Shown here piece after piece: positions 43,604 through 53,423 of a stretch of DNA of 64,000 nt. The DNA comes from Alphaproteobacteria bacterium. GTDB lineage: Bacteria > Pseudomonadota > Alphaproteobacteria > Rhizobiales > Xanthobacteraceae. How positions within the stretch are numbered: the first letter of the stretch is position 1; each line of letters starts with the position of its first letter. The DNA is taken from contig JBBCGH010000001.1 in NCBI GenBank assembly GCA_037200445.1, positions 5,344,001 through 5,408,000 of the forward strand. Direction: 5' to 3'. A program made the translations under genes and the position numbers. The notes under the pieces were generated by a model. The model saw only the letters and a list, made by a program, of their open reading frames with translations, ran no database searches and was not told the DNA's origin.

Positions 43604-45874
43604 ATGCGTGGTGCGCTCGGCGGTCCGCGCGTGCTGTTGCGCCGGCTCCGCGAAGTGATGGCGGAACCGGTCAGCGCGCAGGAACGCCTCAACAAGATCG
43701 TGGTGCTGATCGCCGCCAACATGGTTGCGGAGGTCTGCTCGATCTATGTGCTGCGCGTCGACGGCACGCTCGAGCTCTACGCCACCGAAGGTCTCAAGCC
43801 CGACGCCGTGCACGTCACCGTGCTGCGCCAGGACGAAGGCCTCGTCGGCCTGGTGTCGAGCGAGGCGAAGTCGCTCAACCTTTCGGACGCCCAGCACCAC
43901 CCGGCCTTCTCGTTCCGCCCGGAAACCGGCGAAGAGATCTACCATTCGTTCCTCGGTGTCCCGATCCTGCGCGCCGGCAACACGCTCGGCGTGCTGGTGG
44001 TGCAGAACCGCGCCGCGCGCTCCTATTCGGATGACGAGGAAGAAGCGCTCCAGACCACGGCGATGGTGCTCGCCGAGACCATCGCGTCGGGCGAACTCTC
44101 TGCACTTGCCAAGCCCGGGCTGGAGCCGGCCGCGCACCGCCCGCTGCAGCTCGAGGGCCTGTCGATTTCGGACGGCATCGGGCTCGGCCATGTGGTGCTG
44201 CATGAGCCGCGCGTCATCGTCACCAAGCTGATCGCCGACGATCCACAGAGGGAACTGCAGCGCATCGATGCGGCGCTCAACACGCTGCGCGCCGACCTCG
44301 ACGTGATGCTGGAGCGGCGCGACGTCGCCGACGCCGGCGAGCACCGCGAGGTGCTGGAAGCCTACCGCATGTTCGCCAACGATCGCGGCTGGACCCACAA
44401 GATGCACGAGGCGGTGACCACCGGCCTCACCGCGGAGGCTGCGGTCGAACGCGTGCAGTCGGACAATCGTGCGCGCATGCTGCGCCAGACCGATCCGTAT
44501 CTCCGCGAGCGCCTGCACGACCTCGACGATCTGGCGAACCGGCTGATGCGCCAGCTGGTCGGGCGCGACCATGCGCCCTCGCGCGAACAGATGCCCGACA
44601 ACGCGATCCTGGTCGCGCGCTCCATGGGCCCCGCCGCGCTGCTCGACTACGATCGCAAGAAGCTGCGCGGTCTGGTGCTGGAGGAAGGCGGCCCCACCTC
44701 GCACGTTTCGATCGTGGCACGCGCGCTCGGCATCGCAGCGGTCGGCCAGATCGACAATGCGACCGGCATCGTCGATCCGGGCGATGCGATCATCGTGGAT
44801 GGCGCGATGGGGCACGTCTATGTGCGCCCGACCGCGGATGTGGAGAAGAATTACGCGGATCGCGTGCGGCTGCGCGCGCGCCGTCAGGCGCAATACGCCG
44901 AGTTGCGCAACAAGCCGAGCGTCACCAAAGACGGCGAGAAGGTCACGCTGCTGGTGAATGCGGGTCTCCTGGTCGACCTGCCGCACATCGCCGAAACGGG
45001 AGCCGCAGGAATTGGGCTGTTCCGCACCGAGCTCCAGTTCATGGTCGCGGCCGAGTTGCCGCGCGCCGCCGAGCAGCTTCGTCTCTACCGGCAAGTGCTC
45101 GACGCCGCCGAAGACCGCCCGGTCACCTTCCGCACGCTCGACATCGGCGGCGACAAGGTGCTGCCGTACATGCGGTTCGAAGAAGAGGAGGAGAATCCCG
45201 CACTCGGGTGGCGCGCGATCCGGCTTGGGCTCGACCGGCCGGGCCTTCTGCGCACGCAAATCCGCGCGATGCTCGATGCCGCGGCCGAGCGCGAGCTGCG
45301 CATCATGTTCCCGATGGTGACGACCGTCGACGAATTCGATCAGGCCAAGGCCCTGGTCGAGAAGGAGCTCACGCACCTGCGCCGCCACGGCCACACGCTG
45401 CCCGAGCGCGTGCATGTCGGCGTGATGGTCGAGGTGCCGGCGCTGCTCTATCAGCTGGACGAGTTGCTCAAGCGGGTCGATTTTCTTTCGGTCGGCTCGA
45501 ACGACCTGATGCAATTCATGTTCGCGGCCGACCGCAGCAATACGCGGATCGCCAGCCGCTTCGATCCGATCTCGCCGCCGTTGCTGCGCGCGCTCAAAGA
45601 GATCGTGGATCGGGCGAACGCGGCGAAAAAGCCGGTGACGCTGTGTGGCGAGCTCGCCTCGCAGCCGATCGGGGCGCTTGCGCTCATCGCGATCGGCTAC
45701 CGCTCGATGTCGCTGTCGGCCTCCGCGGTCGGCCCGGTGAAGGCGATGCTGCTCGATCTCGATACGAAGAAGGCGGCAGCCATAGTCCAGCCCCTGCTCG
45801 ATGGCGCCGGCGCAAAGGGCTCGATGCGCGAAAAGCTCGAAGCTTTCGCGGCAGCCGAAGGGTTGCAGCTTTAA
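43604..45874 (+). CDS. ptsP: Phosphoenolpyruvate-protein phosphotransferase PtsP (EI-Ntr)
   Basis: 756 residues. An N-terminal GAF domain (about 15-165) is followed by the enzyme I module: the phospho-histidine lies in EEGGPTSHVSIVARALG (H367), and the PEP-binding barrel shows TGAAGIGLFRTELQFM, LDIGGDKVLPYM and VGSNDLMQFMFAADR with the conserved cysteine in VTLCGELAS. It is the first kinase of the nitrogen phosphotransferase (PTS-Ntr) chain, whose partners PtsO and PtsN are not in this window. Its place between lysC and prfA is conserved in the group. Confidence 0.95.
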   Translation: MRGALGGPRVLLRRLREVMAEPVSAQERLNKIVVLIAANMVAEVCSIYVLRVDGTLELYATEGLKPDAVHVTVLRQDEGLVGLVSSEAKSLNLSDAQHHPAFSFRPETGEEIYHSFLGVPILRAGNTLGVLVVQNRAARSYSDDEEEALQTTAMVLAETIASGELSALAKPGLEPAAHRPLQLEGLSISDGIGLGHVVLHEPRVIVTKLIADDPQRELQRIDAALNTLRADLDVMLERRDVADAGEHREVLEAYRMFANDRGWTHKMHEAVTTGLTAEAAVERVQSDNRARMLRQTDPYLRERLHDLDDLANRLMRQLVGRDHAPSREQMPDNAILVARSMGPAALLDYDRKKLRGLVLEEGGPTSHVSIVARALGIAAVGQIDNATGIVDPGDAIIVDGAMGHVYVRPTADVEKNYADRVRLRARRQAQYAELRNKPSVTKDGEKVTLLVNAGLLVDLPHIAETGAAGIGLFRTELQFMVAAELPRAAEQLRLYRQVLDAAEDRPVTFRTLDIGGDKVLPYMRFEEEEENPALGWRAIRLGLDRPGLLRTQIRAMLDAAAERELRIMFPMVTTVDEFDQAKALVEKELTHLRRHGHTLPERVHVGVMVEVPALLYQLDELLKRVDFLSVGSNDLMQFMFAADRSNTRIASRFDPISPPLLRALKEIVDRANAAKKPVTLCGELASQPIGALALIAIGYRSMSLSASAVGPVKAMLLDLDTKKAAAIVQPLLDGAGAKGSMREKLEAFAAAEGLQL

Positions 45875-46011
45875 CCCTTGTTGGAACAGCCTGATTCAGG
45901 CCGGAAATAGCCGGTTCCGGGACTCGCTTTTGTTGCGTTGCACGCCTATATTCGGGTTGCGTCGTTCGGCGACGCGCATCCAAAGCCACTCCAATCCGAA
46001 GACACCGCCAA

Positions 46012-46389
46012 ATGACCAGCGCCGCTGCACGCAAAATCGTTGCCAAAAAGCCCGTTCCCGTCGCGAAGAAGGCTGTTCCGGCGCCTCAGAAGCCCCAGCT
46101 TGTGCAGAGCGAGCCAGCGGCAGCCCCAGTCCCGAGCTTTGCCTTCGACTACAGCCTGGAAGCGGAACTTTTCCCGACCCACAATCGCAAATACAAGCGT
46201 GCGGCCTTCGGATACCGGCGCTTTGCCACGGCCGCCGAGGCCATCAAGTTCGCGGTGGAGCAGCTTCCTGCGGATGCGTTGGCCGGCGCCTACCTCGAGG
46301 TGCGCGAGCAGCGCTTCGACCGGAACGGCATCCGTCAGCTCTACGAGAACGAGACGTTCCCGCTGCGGCGTCTCAAGGTAGCCTCCTAG
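46012..46389 (+). CDS. Small basic conserved protein
   Basis: 125 residues. The first about 45 are Lys/Ala/Pro-rich and disordered-looking ([18 protein letters not shown]); the rest looks like one compact domain starting [12 protein letters not shown], with [22 protein letters not shown] and [20 protein letters not shown]. Similar proteins are known to me only as hypothetical proteins of this bacterial group. It lies between ptsP and prfA and has no recognisable function. Confidence 0.65.
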   Translation: MTSAAARKIVAKKPVPVAKKAVPAPQKPQLVQSEPAAAPVPSFAFDYSLEAELFPTHNRKYKRAAFGYRRFATAAEAIKFAVEQLPADALAGAYLEVREQRFDRNGIRQLYENETFPLRRLKVAS

Positions 46390-46492
46390 GCTCCTGCACC
46401 GGTCCCCTGGCCGGAACGCACCCACAATCGGCTTTGGCGGACCGCGCCGATTCCGGATAAAGGTCTGCGCCGCGCAGACCCATAATCCTCGC

Positions 46493-47575
46493 ATGCCCGT
46501 CACACTGCCCCAATCCAAGCTGGATGCCCTGGTGAGCCGTCTCGGCACGGTCGAGTCGGACCTCTCTTCGGGTCCGGACCGCGACACCTACGTGAAGCTC
46601 TCGCGCGAGTTCTCCGAACTCCAGCCGGTGGTCGAGGCAATCAAATCCTACCAGGGCGTCGCAGGCGAAATCGCCGATCTCGATGCGATGCTCGCCGACT
46701 CGGCAACGGATGCGGAAATGCGCGCGCTCGCCGAAACCGAAAAGCCCGCGCTCGAAGAAAAGCGCGAGGCGCTCGCGCACAAGATCCGTCTCTCGCTTAT
46801 CCCGAAGGATGCGATGGACGAGCGCAATGTCATCCTGGAAATCCGCGCCGGCACCGGCGGCGATGAGGCCTCGCTGTTCGCCGGCAACCTGTTCCGCATG
46901 TATGAGCGCTTCGCTGCCAAGAACGGCTGGAAGGTCGAGATCGCCTCGGCCTCGGAAGGCAGCATGGGCGGATACAAGGAAATCATCGCCGAGGTGAAGG
47001 GCCGGGGCGCCTTCGCGAAGCTCAAGTTCGAATCGGGCGTCCATCGGGTGCAACGCGTGCCCGATACCGAAGGCTCGGGCCGTATCCATACCTCCACGGC
47101 GACGGTCGCGGTGCTGCCCGAAGCCGAAGAAGTCGATCTCACGATCGACGAAGGCGATCTGCGCATCGATACGCTGCGCTCCGGCGGCGCTGGCGGCCAG
47201 CACGTCAATAAAACCGAGTCGGCGGTGCGCATCACGCATTTGCCGACCAACATCGTGGTGATGATGCAGGAGGATCGCTCACAGCATCGCAACAAAGCGA
47301 AGGCCATGGCAGTGTTGCGTTCGCGGCTCTACGACCACGAGCGCGGCAAGCTCGATTCCGCGCGCGCCGCCGCGCGCCGCGGACAGGTCGGCACCGGGGA
47401 CCGCTCCGAGCGCATCCGCACCTACAACTACCCCCAGGGACGCGTCAGCGATCACCGCATCAATCTCACGCTCTACAAGCTGCCGCAGATCCTCGAGGGT
47501 GAGGCGCTGGGCGAGATCGTCGACGCGCTGGTGCAGGAGCATCAGGCCGAGCTGCTCGCCGCGGAAGACGCGTGA
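46493..47575 (+). CDS. prfA: Peptide chain release factor 1
   Basis: 360 residues, the normal length. The GGQ motif is [13 protein letters not shown] (GGQ at 234-236), which triggers peptide release; the codon-recognition loop, PAT-type in RF1, lies earlier in the domain (around [17 protein letters not shown]). It terminates translation at UAA and UAG. Its last codons overlap the GTG start of prmC, so release factor and its methylating enzyme are translated together. Confidence 0.97.
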   Translation: MPVTLPQSKLDALVSRLGTVESDLSSGPDRDTYVKLSREFSELQPVVEAIKSYQGVAGEIADLDAMLADSATDAEMRALAETEKPALEEKREALAHKIRLSLIPKDAMDERNVILEIRAGTGGDEASLFAGNLFRMYERFAAKNGWKVEIASASEGSMGGYKEIIAEVKGRGAFAKLKFESGVHRVQRVPDTEGSGRIHTSTATVAVLPEAEEVDLTIDEGDLRIDTLRSGGAGGQHVNKTESAVRITHLPTNIVVMMQEDRSQHRNKAKAMAVLRSRLYDHERGKLDSARAAARRGQVGTGDRSERIRTYNYPQGRVSDHRINLTLYKLPQILEGEALGEIVDALVQEHQAELLAAEDA

Positions 47576-48429
47576 TCGGTCTCTCCGGCGCCACTGTCGC
47601 GCAGGCGCGGCGCGCGCTCGGCGAGCGCTTTCGCGGCGCCAGCATCGAATCGCCCGAGCTCGATGCGCGCGTGCTGATCGGGCATGTCCTCGGGCTCGAT
47701 CACGCCGGGCTCGCCGCGGCGGAGAAGCAGGAGCTCCGCACGTCCGCCGTGGAGAGGATCGAAGCATTCGCGATGCGCCGGCTTGGCGGTGAACCAGTCG
47801 CCCGCATCGTCGGCGAAAAGGAGTTCTGGGGCCTCTCGTTCCGCATGACACCGGCGGTACTGGTGCCGCGTCCCGAAACCGAAACCGTGGTCGAGCTTGC
47901 GCTCTCGCTCATCGATCGCGCGGCGCCTTTGCGGATCGCTGATCTCGGCACAGGATCCGGCGCGATCCTGCTCGCGCTGCTGTCTGAGTTGCCACAGGCG
48001 CGCGGCATCGGCATCGACATCGCGGCGGATGCGCTCGACACCGCGCGCATCAATGCGGAGCGGCTTGCTCTCGCCGATCGGGCGGATTTCGCCGTCTGCG
48101 ATTTCGCCGCGGCGCAAGGCGCGTTCGACCTCGTCGTCTCGAATCCACCCTACGTCGCGAGCGGGGACATCGCGCACCTCGCACCGGAGGTGCGTGAACA
48201 CGATCCGCACCGTGCGCTCGATGGCGGCGCCGATGGGCTTGCGGCCTACCGCACAATTGCAGCAGTCGCGCCGGGCCTGTTGCGGCCTGACGGGTATCTC
48301 ATTGTCGAGATGGGCGTCGGACAGGAGGCCGCCGTGAGGAAATTTTTCACGCAGAACGGCCTTGCAATCAGGACTGTTCGCCACGACCTTTCGGGCATCT
48401 CCAGAGTGCTTGCTGCGACAATGCGTTAG
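47572..48429 (+). CDS. prmC: Protein-(glutamine-N5) methyltransferase, release factor-specific
   Basis: 285 residues from GTG 47572. It methylates the GGQ glutamine of the release factors. The catalytic motif SNPPYV is at residues 190-195 with N191, after motif [17 protein letters not shown], and the N-terminal helical domain ([17 protein letters not shown]) matches the PrmC/HemK structure. It overlaps prfA by four bases. Confidence 0.95.
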   Translation: MIGLSGATVAQARRALGERFRGASIESPELDARVLIGHVLGLDHAGLAAAEKQELRTSAVERIEAFAMRRLGGEPVARIVGEKEFWGLSFRMTPAVLVPRPETETVVELALSLIDRAAPLRIADLGTGSGAILLALLSELPQARGIGIDIAADALDTARINAERLALADRADFAVCDFAAAQGAFDLVVSNPPYVASGDIAHLAPEVREHDPHRALDGGADGLAAYRTIAAVAPGLLRPDGYLIVEMGVGQEAAVRKFFTQNGLAIRTVRHDLSGISRVLAATMR

Positions 48430-48904
48430 CGATAATGCGGAACATTCGCGGGGTCGCTGAAAGGGCCAAAAAACCGCTTGGAATGTCGCAAAAGACCGAT
48501 TAGGGTCGTTTCAGGAATCGATCCCGTATTGGGTTGGCGTACCGCCTGGAGGCCCGGAGCATAGCTCTGTGAGGCGGCGGTGCAGACAGGGCGAATGAGG
48601 AATTTCCGTTTCAGGGAAACGACGCTTCGCAGCATCGGGAATCGAATGTTTTCACCGGTTGAGCGCAGGCCGGGCTAGGCAAGCCCGAGAGGCGCGTGAC
48701 GAAGGGTGAATCGTGCCACGGCAGGGCCGCGGCGATTAGGACGTTCTAGGGAAGCGATCATCGTCCCCGACGAAACGACGCGCGAATGGGCTGCGCCGAT
48801 AGAGCGGCTGTGAATTTTGGTGCCGGCATCTCGCCGGATAGAGGCTGGGAAAGGCGCCGCCGGGTCAGAGCCGCGGCATATCAGGAGTCGTTGAACAGCA
48901 AGCC
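48430..48904 (+). other. Long intergenic leader before the DUF4167 gene
   Basis: 475 bases with no supported gene. Several short hairpins occur: CGTTTC/GAAACG near 48610, CGGGCT/AGCCCG near 48670, CCGGC/GCCGG near 48825. A ten-codon frame opens at ATG 48646. I looked for RNase P and tmRNA signatures and found none. It may be a structured 5' leader or hold a small RNA. Confidence 0.4.
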
Positions 48905-49627
48905 ATGAGAAACGGTCAACAACATCATCACAATCACAACAAGCGTATGCGCGGGCGCAATAACCAGCAGCACAACCGGCGCAATCAGAATCCCCTCACG
49001 CGGGTTTACGAGTCGAACGGCCCGGACGTGAAGATTCGCGGAACGGCCAATCACGTTGCGGAGAAATATCTCCAGCTTGCACGCGATGCCCAGTCCTCCG
49101 GCGATCCGGTCTCGGCCGAAAACTATTTCCAGCATGCCGAACATTATTTCCGCCTGATCGCTGCCGCGCAGGAACAGTTCCGCCAGCAGAACCCTAATTT
49201 CCAGCCGCGCCCCGAGGGCGGCAACGATCAGCAGTTCCAGCCGCGCTCCGACGAGCAGTTCGACGAGGGCGAGGAGGACGGGCGACAGTTCGAGCAGCCG
49301 TTCGGCACGGGCGAGCAGCCCTATCTGCCGCAGAACGCGCAACCCTTCGTGCAGCGCGACAACAACTATCAACCGCGCGAGCAGCGCGATCCCCAGCCGC
49401 AACCCCAGCCACGCGCGCCAGAGCCCGAGCCGGGTAACGAAGCCGGCCTGCCGGCCTTCATCACGGGCGGCGCGCCGCCGCCGCCGCAGCCCCAAGGCCA
49501 GAACGGTTACGAGAACGGCGGGGGGCAGCCGGACCGTTTCCCGCTGCATCGGCGCCGTCGTCGCCATCGTGGCCCGCGCGACAACGTACCGGGCCCAGGG
49601 CGCGATCGCCCGGAGGATAACGGCTAA
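48905..49627 (+). CDS. DUF4167 domain protein with disordered tail
   Basis: 240 residues. The conserved part is N-terminal: MRNGQQHHHNHNKRMRGRNN is His/Asn/Arg-rich, followed by NPLTRVYESNGPDVKIRGTA and helices LQLARDAQSSGDPVSAENYF. The tail from about residue 90 is Gln/Asn/Pro/Glu-rich with a basic end (LHRRRRRHRGPR). DUF4167 is common next to prmC in Hyphomicrobiales; the basic, low-complexity composition suggests RNA association, but no function is established. It is preceded by the 475-base leader. Confidence 0.85.
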   Translation: MRNGQQHHHNHNKRMRGRNNQQHNRRNQNPLTRVYESNGPDVKIRGTANHVAEKYLQLARDAQSSGDPVSAENYFQHAEHYFRLIAAAQEQFRQQNPNFQPRPEGGNDQQFQPRSDEQFDEGEEDGRQFEQPFGTGEQPYLPQNAQPFVQRDNNYQPREQRDPQPQPQPRAPEPEPGNEAGLPAFITGGAPPPPQPQGQNGYENGGGQPDRFPLHRRRRRHRGPRDNVPGPGRDRPEDNG

Positions 49628-49628
49628 C

Positions 49629-50375
49629 CTAACCGCTTCGCGCGGCGCCCGGCGCTGAGGGTGCAAGCACCGGTTCGAGCGCAGGCACGAGCCTGCGCCG
49701 CTCGCGCCGCGCCGGTATTGCTCGATAGACCTGCTTGGTCGCTTCCACGATGTGCACGCCCGCGAAGGGCGCAGAGAGCGTCGCGCCGGTGCGCTCCCAG
49801 GCGACCGCCGAGCGCAGGAACCAGTTGCGCGCAATCGGCGGTACGTAGAGCGCTTCGCCCCAGCCGGTCGGCGTGAACCAGGTTTCGCGCAACAGCGCGG
49901 TGATCTGTGAGCGCGAATAGGGCCGGCCATGGCCGAACGGCGTCGTGTCGGTACGCGCCCAGACGCCGCGCCGGTTTGGAATGACGGCGAGCAGCCGGCC
50001 CCCCGCCGCAAGCACGCGCCAGGACTCGCGCAGCATCGCCTCGGCGTCGTGCGACATCTCCAGCGCATGCACCAGCAGCACCCGGTCGACCGCCGCATCG
50101 GCGAGCGGCATGTCGAGTTCTTCGACCAGCGCGGTGAGCGTCGGGCGGGCGGACGGCCACTTCACCACACCTTGGGCGGCCGGCATGAAGGCGAGGCAGC
50201 GCTCGGCCTCCTCGCGAAACAGTCCAAGATACGGCGTCGCATACCCGAGGCCCGCAACGCGCAAGCCCCGCGTATCCGCCCAGCGGGCGCGGATGCCGCG
50301 GCTCACGAAGCGGCGCGCAACCGTACCCAGCGGCTGGGCGTAGAAATTCCGCAGATCGACGACATCGAGAAACAG
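49629..50375 (-). CDS. Class I SAM-dependent methyltransferase, probable non-AUG start
   Basis: The GTG at 50306 cuts into a conserved N-terminus; the upstream codons, read back to CTG 50375, give FLDVVDLRNFYAQPLG, which matches the expected start of this family, with no ATG, GTG or TTG between. I therefore extend to CTG 50375. The methyltransferase core is AGLGYATPYLGLF near the N-terminus, DRVLLVHALEMSHDAEAML and RVLAAGGRLLAVIPN; PRxGxWxRxDxTPFGxGxPYS further on reads RRGVWARTDTTPFGHGRPYS. The substrate is unknown. The gene is divergent from gloB. Confidence 0.7.
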   Translation of the reverse strand: MFLDVVDLRNFYAQPLGTVARRFVSRGIRARWADTRGLRVAGLGYATPYLGLFREEAERCLAFMPAAQGVVKWPSARPTLTALVEELDMPLADAAVDRVLLVHALEMSHDAEAMLRESWRVLAAGGRLLAVIPNRRGVWARTDTTPFGHGRPYSRSQITALLRETWFTPTGWGEALYVPPIARNWFLRSAVAWERTGATLSAPFAGVHIVEATKQVYRAIPARRERRRLVPALEPVLAPSAPGAARSG

Positions 50376-50491
50376 GGCGATGGCTCCGCGTGGAACTAGC
50401 GTCGCGTCAGTGGGGCCGGGTAAGATTCACGCATTGCATCCTGGAAAGCCGTGCTAGCTTGCCGCCGCCCTACGGGAGTAGCAAGCCAGCC

Positions 50492-51259
50492 ATGCCGGCC
50501 GAGACCCACCTCTTCCCCTGCCTGAAGGACAATTACGGCGTCCTGCTGCACGATCCCTCGACCGGAGCGACGGCGGCGATCGATGCGCCGGAAGCCGCGC
50601 CGGTCGAGGCGGCGCTCGCCGAAACCGGGTGGCGGCTCACCGACATTCTGGTGACCCATCATCACGGCGATCACACCGCCGGCATCCCGGCGCTGAAGCA
50701 GAAATACGGCTGCCGCGTCGTCGCGCCGCGCGGGGAAGCATCGAAAATTCAGAACATCGACGTGACGGTGCGCGAAGGCGACGTCGTGCAGGTCGGCTCG
50801 CTGGTCGGGCGCGTCATCGAGACCCCTGGGCATACTGCGGGCCACATCAGCTACTGGTTCAAGGAGGATAAGCTCGCCTTCGTGGGCGATACGCTGTTCT
50901 CGGTCGGTTGCGGCCGCGTCATCGAGGGCACGATGGAGATGATGTGGGGGTCATTGCTGAAGATCCGCAATCTGCCGGCCGACACGGAAGTGTTCTGCGG
51001 CCACGAATACACCGCCGCCAACGTGAACTTCGCGCTCACCATCGAGCCGAAGAATCTCGCGTTGCGCACGCGCGCCGAGGAAGTCGTCCGCCTGGTCGAG
51101 CAGAAGAAGCCGACGATCCCCACCACGATCCAGCAGGAAAAATCCTACAATCCATTCCTGCGCGCCGATTTGCATTCGCTTGCAAGCGGGATCGGCATGG
51201 AAGGCGCTCCGCCCGCGCAGGTATTCGCCACGATCCGCGCGCGCAAGGACAAGTTCTAG
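50492..51259 (+). CDS. gloB: Hydroxyacylglutathione hydrolase (glyoxalase II)
   Basis: 255 residues from ATG 50492. The metallo-beta-lactamase motif THHHGDHTAG, then ETPGHTAGHISYW, FVGDTLFSVGCGR and FCGHEYTAANVNFA, match glyoxalase II. It hydrolyses S-lactoylglutathione to lactate and glutathione, the second step of methylglyoxal removal. The C-terminus, NPFLRADLHSLAS, is also family-typical. It converges on the histidine phosphatase gene with overlapping stops. Confidence 0.93.
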   Translation: MPAETHLFPCLKDNYGVLLHDPSTGATAAIDAPEAAPVEAALAETGWRLTDILVTHHHGDHTAGIPALKQKYGCRVVAPRGEASKIQNIDVTVREGDVVQVGSLVGRVIETPGHTAGHISYWFKEDKLAFVGDTLFSVGCGRVIEGTMEMMWGSLLKIRNLPADTEVFCGHEYTAANVNFALTIEPKNLALRTRAEEVVRLVEQKKPTIPTTIQQEKSYNPFLRADLHSLASGIGMEGAPPAQVFATIRARKDKF

Positions 51260-51876
51260 TTCGTGCCCTGAGCAAGCTTGCTCCACTCGGCCGCCTGCAC
51301 GCGCACGACGAATTTGGCTCCTCCGCTGCCGTCCGGCTTGAAGATCGACGCCTCGCCTTCGCGGATATCGAACCAATCCTTGCCGAAGGCATCGAGGATG
51401 TTCGGCTTGTGGGAGACGAGCACCACATTGGTGCCGGCCGGCGGCGCGGTCGCGGCGAGCTTCTTCATCGCCGCCGCGCGGCGATTGTTCTCGTTCGGCG
51501 AGACCACGAGACCGCCTTCGGTGATGTCCGCGGTCGACGTCATGGCGCCGAACCCGAGCAGCGTGCCGGTTTCGACCGCGCGATTGAACTGGCTGGTGAT
51601 CGTCTGCCCGACCGGGATTTTCAGCTTGCGCATGGCGTCGCCGATCTCGCGCGCTAAGGCGCGGCCCTGGTCGTTGAGCTGGCGTTGCTTGGCGACGTTC
51701 GCAATGTTGAGGGGATCGGTGTCGGCCTGATCGTTATGCGTCGCGCCGTGGCGAAATACGATGACGTATCCGCCGCCCTGCAGCGCCTTGACCGCCTGCT
51801 GCATGCCCGGATCGACCTGGGCTTGGGCGGGCGCGATGAATGTCAGCGTGAGCAGGCCGAGCCAGAACAGCCGCAT
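51256..51876 (-). CDS. Secreted histidine phosphatase family protein
   Basis: 206 residues with a signal peptide ending IAPAQAQ. The catalytic RHG motif is VIVFRHGATHNDQ and the second histidine lies in VVLVSHKPN. Members cleave phosphoesters of many kinds; this exported branch has no known substrate. The residues between (QFNRAVETGTLLGFGA) carry the conserved arginine. It converges on gloB with overlapping stops. Confidence 0.87.
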   Translation of the reverse strand: MRLFWLGLLTLTFIAPAQAQVDPGMQQAVKALQGGGYVIVFRHGATHNDQADTDPLNIANVAKQRQLNDQGRALAREIGDAMRKLKIPVGQTITSQFNRAVETGTLLGFGAMTSTADITEGGLVVSPNENNRRAAAMKKLAATAPPAGTNVVLVSHKPNILDAFGKDWFDIREGEASIFKPDGSGGAKFVVRVQAAEWSKLAQGTN

Positions 51877-51975
51877 GGGTGCCTCCTTTCCTCTCCCTGG
51901 GGGCGCTGTTTAATCTTGCGCGAAGCCCAGAGACAGACAACTTGACGTTACCGGCGTGTGAGTAACGATAGCCGC

Positions 51976-52408
51976 ATGCGCACACCCTCCGCTGCCGACG
52001 TTACCCGCCTGCTCGATCTCAAGCCGCATCCCGAAGGCGGGCATTTTCGCGAAACATTCCGCGACGCCGCCGCCGATACGAGCGGGCGCGCCGCATCGAC
52101 CGCGATCTATTTCCTGCTCGCGAAAAATGAGCGTTCGCACTGGCACCAGATCGACGCCGTCGAGGTGTGGCACTACTACGCGGGCGCGCCGCTCGTGCTC
52201 GAGATGACGGACGGCAAGGGCCCGGTGCGGCGCATGAAGCTGGGTCCGGACGTCGCAATGGGCGAGCGGCCGCAGGGTCGTACCGGCCGGCCACTGGCAG
52301 GCGGCGGAAAGCCTCGGCGACTGGACGCTCGTCGGCTGCACGGTGGCGCCGGGATTTGGGTTTGCAACGTTCGAGATGGCGCCGAAGGACTGGACGCCGG
52401 GCAACTAA
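51976..52408 (+). pseudogene. DUF985 cupin-fold gene broken by a frameshift
   Basis: From ATG 51976 the reading gives the DUF985 start (LLDLKPHPEGGHFRETFRD, then SAIYFLL-like STAIYFLLAKN and HWHQIDAVEVWHYYAG). After MGERPQ (about 52275) the frame loses the family sequence; shifting to the next frame from 52277 restores VVPAGHWQAAESLGDWTLVG, CTVAPGF and the end at TAA 52408. Homologues read QAVVPAG here, so two bases are probably lost. It could be a sequencing error or a genuine loss. The restored stop overlaps the end of the transporter gene, which fits an intact ancestor. Confidence 0.8.
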
Positions 52409-53271
52409 CGTCTGCCGAACAGCATGTCCCTCGCGGCGAGCACGCCGCCGCCCGCGATCAACAGCGCGGCCAACGCCAGCGTGGCACTTGCTGCCGCATA
52501 GCCGGCGAGCACCAGGAACAACGTCGAGAGCAGCGGCGCGAGATAGGAGCCAACGCCCAACACGCGGATGTCGCCGTGCTTCATGCCGATGTCCCACACG
52601 TAGAAGGCCGCGCCGACCGGCCCAATACCGAGTGCCGCGACCGCGAGCCATTGGCTGACGTTCTCCGGCCAATGGGTCTGCTCGAACAGGGCGTGCGAGA
52701 TCGCGGCCAGCGCCGCCGTGGCGAGGCAGAATCCCGCAACCGCATCGCTCGGAACGTCGGCAAAGCGGCGCGAGAGCACCGAATAGATCGCCCAGGTGAA
52801 GGCCGCGACGAACGCGGCCGCAAAACCGGGCAGATTGGCGCCGGTCAGCGTGATGCCCCGCCCGGCGAACAGCACGACCGTGCCGGCAAGCGCAATCAGC
52901 GCGCCCACGACGTGATGCACGCGCAAACGCTCGCCGGGCAGCAGCGCGGACATGAGCACGATCAGCACCGGCCAGAGGTAGCTCACAAGCTGCGCCTCGG
53001 CAGGCGGCGCAAGCCGCAGCGCCAGGAAATAGAGGGCGTGATAACCGAACAGCCCGCCGACACCGAGCGCCCAAACCTGCCATGGCTGCTTGAGCGCACG
53101 CGCGGCGCCGGGCCGGAACAGCCACGTAGCCGCGCCGATCGCACCGCCGATCGCGAACGTCATGGCGGCAAGCTGGAACGGCGGCACCGTGCCGGACGCG
53201 ACGGTGAGCAGCGACAAGAGCGACCACATCAGGATCGCCGTGAAGCCGATGAGGGTGGCGGATCGCATCAA
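52405..53271 (-). CDS. EamA-family transporter (YddG-like)
   Basis: 288 residues and about ten membrane helices in two EamA repeats. Family marks include GGLFGYHALYFLALRLAPP, with its AQLVSYLWPVLIVLMSALL continuation, and PVGAAFYVWDIGMKHGDIRV. This resembles the aromatic amino acid exporter YddG, but the substrate cannot be assigned with certainty. It ends in the overlap with the broken cupin gene and its start lies 150 bases from the divergent lipase gene. Confidence 0.85.
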   Translation of the reverse strand: MMRSATLIGFTAILMWSLLSLLTVASGTVPPFQLAAMTFAIGGAIGAATWLFRPGAARALKQPWQVWALGVGGLFGYHALYFLALRLAPPAEAQLVSYLWPVLIVLMSALLPGERLRVHHVVGALIALAGTVVLFAGRGITLTGANLPGFAAAFVAAFTWAIYSVLSRRFADVPSDAVAGFCLATAALAAISHALFEQTHWPENVSQWLAVAALGIGPVGAAFYVWDIGMKHGDIRVLGVGSYLAPLLSTLFLVLAGYAAASATLALAALLIAGGGVLAARDMLFGRR

Positions 53272-53423
53272 GGACTCGCGAGGACTTGCCGGTTCGCTTA
53301 GTCGAGCGGCCGGGACGACGCAATGCGGGCCGCAGCGAACGCGACTTCTCCCACAAAAGCAATTTCAGTTTGTAGCAGGCGGCGGTATCGTCCGGGATTG
53401 CGCCACCAAGCACGGGAGAGATC

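Noticed and set aside
41759-45514. Minus-strand open frame of 1251 codons across lysC, the FkbM gene and ptsP
   Set aside because: It runs through three well-supported genes, through a palindromic repeat, and has the composition of an antisense shadow.
48430-48904. RNase P RNA or tmRNA gene
   Set aside because: Neither the conserved GAGGAAAGUCCGGGCU core of RNase P nor a tRNA-like end is found.
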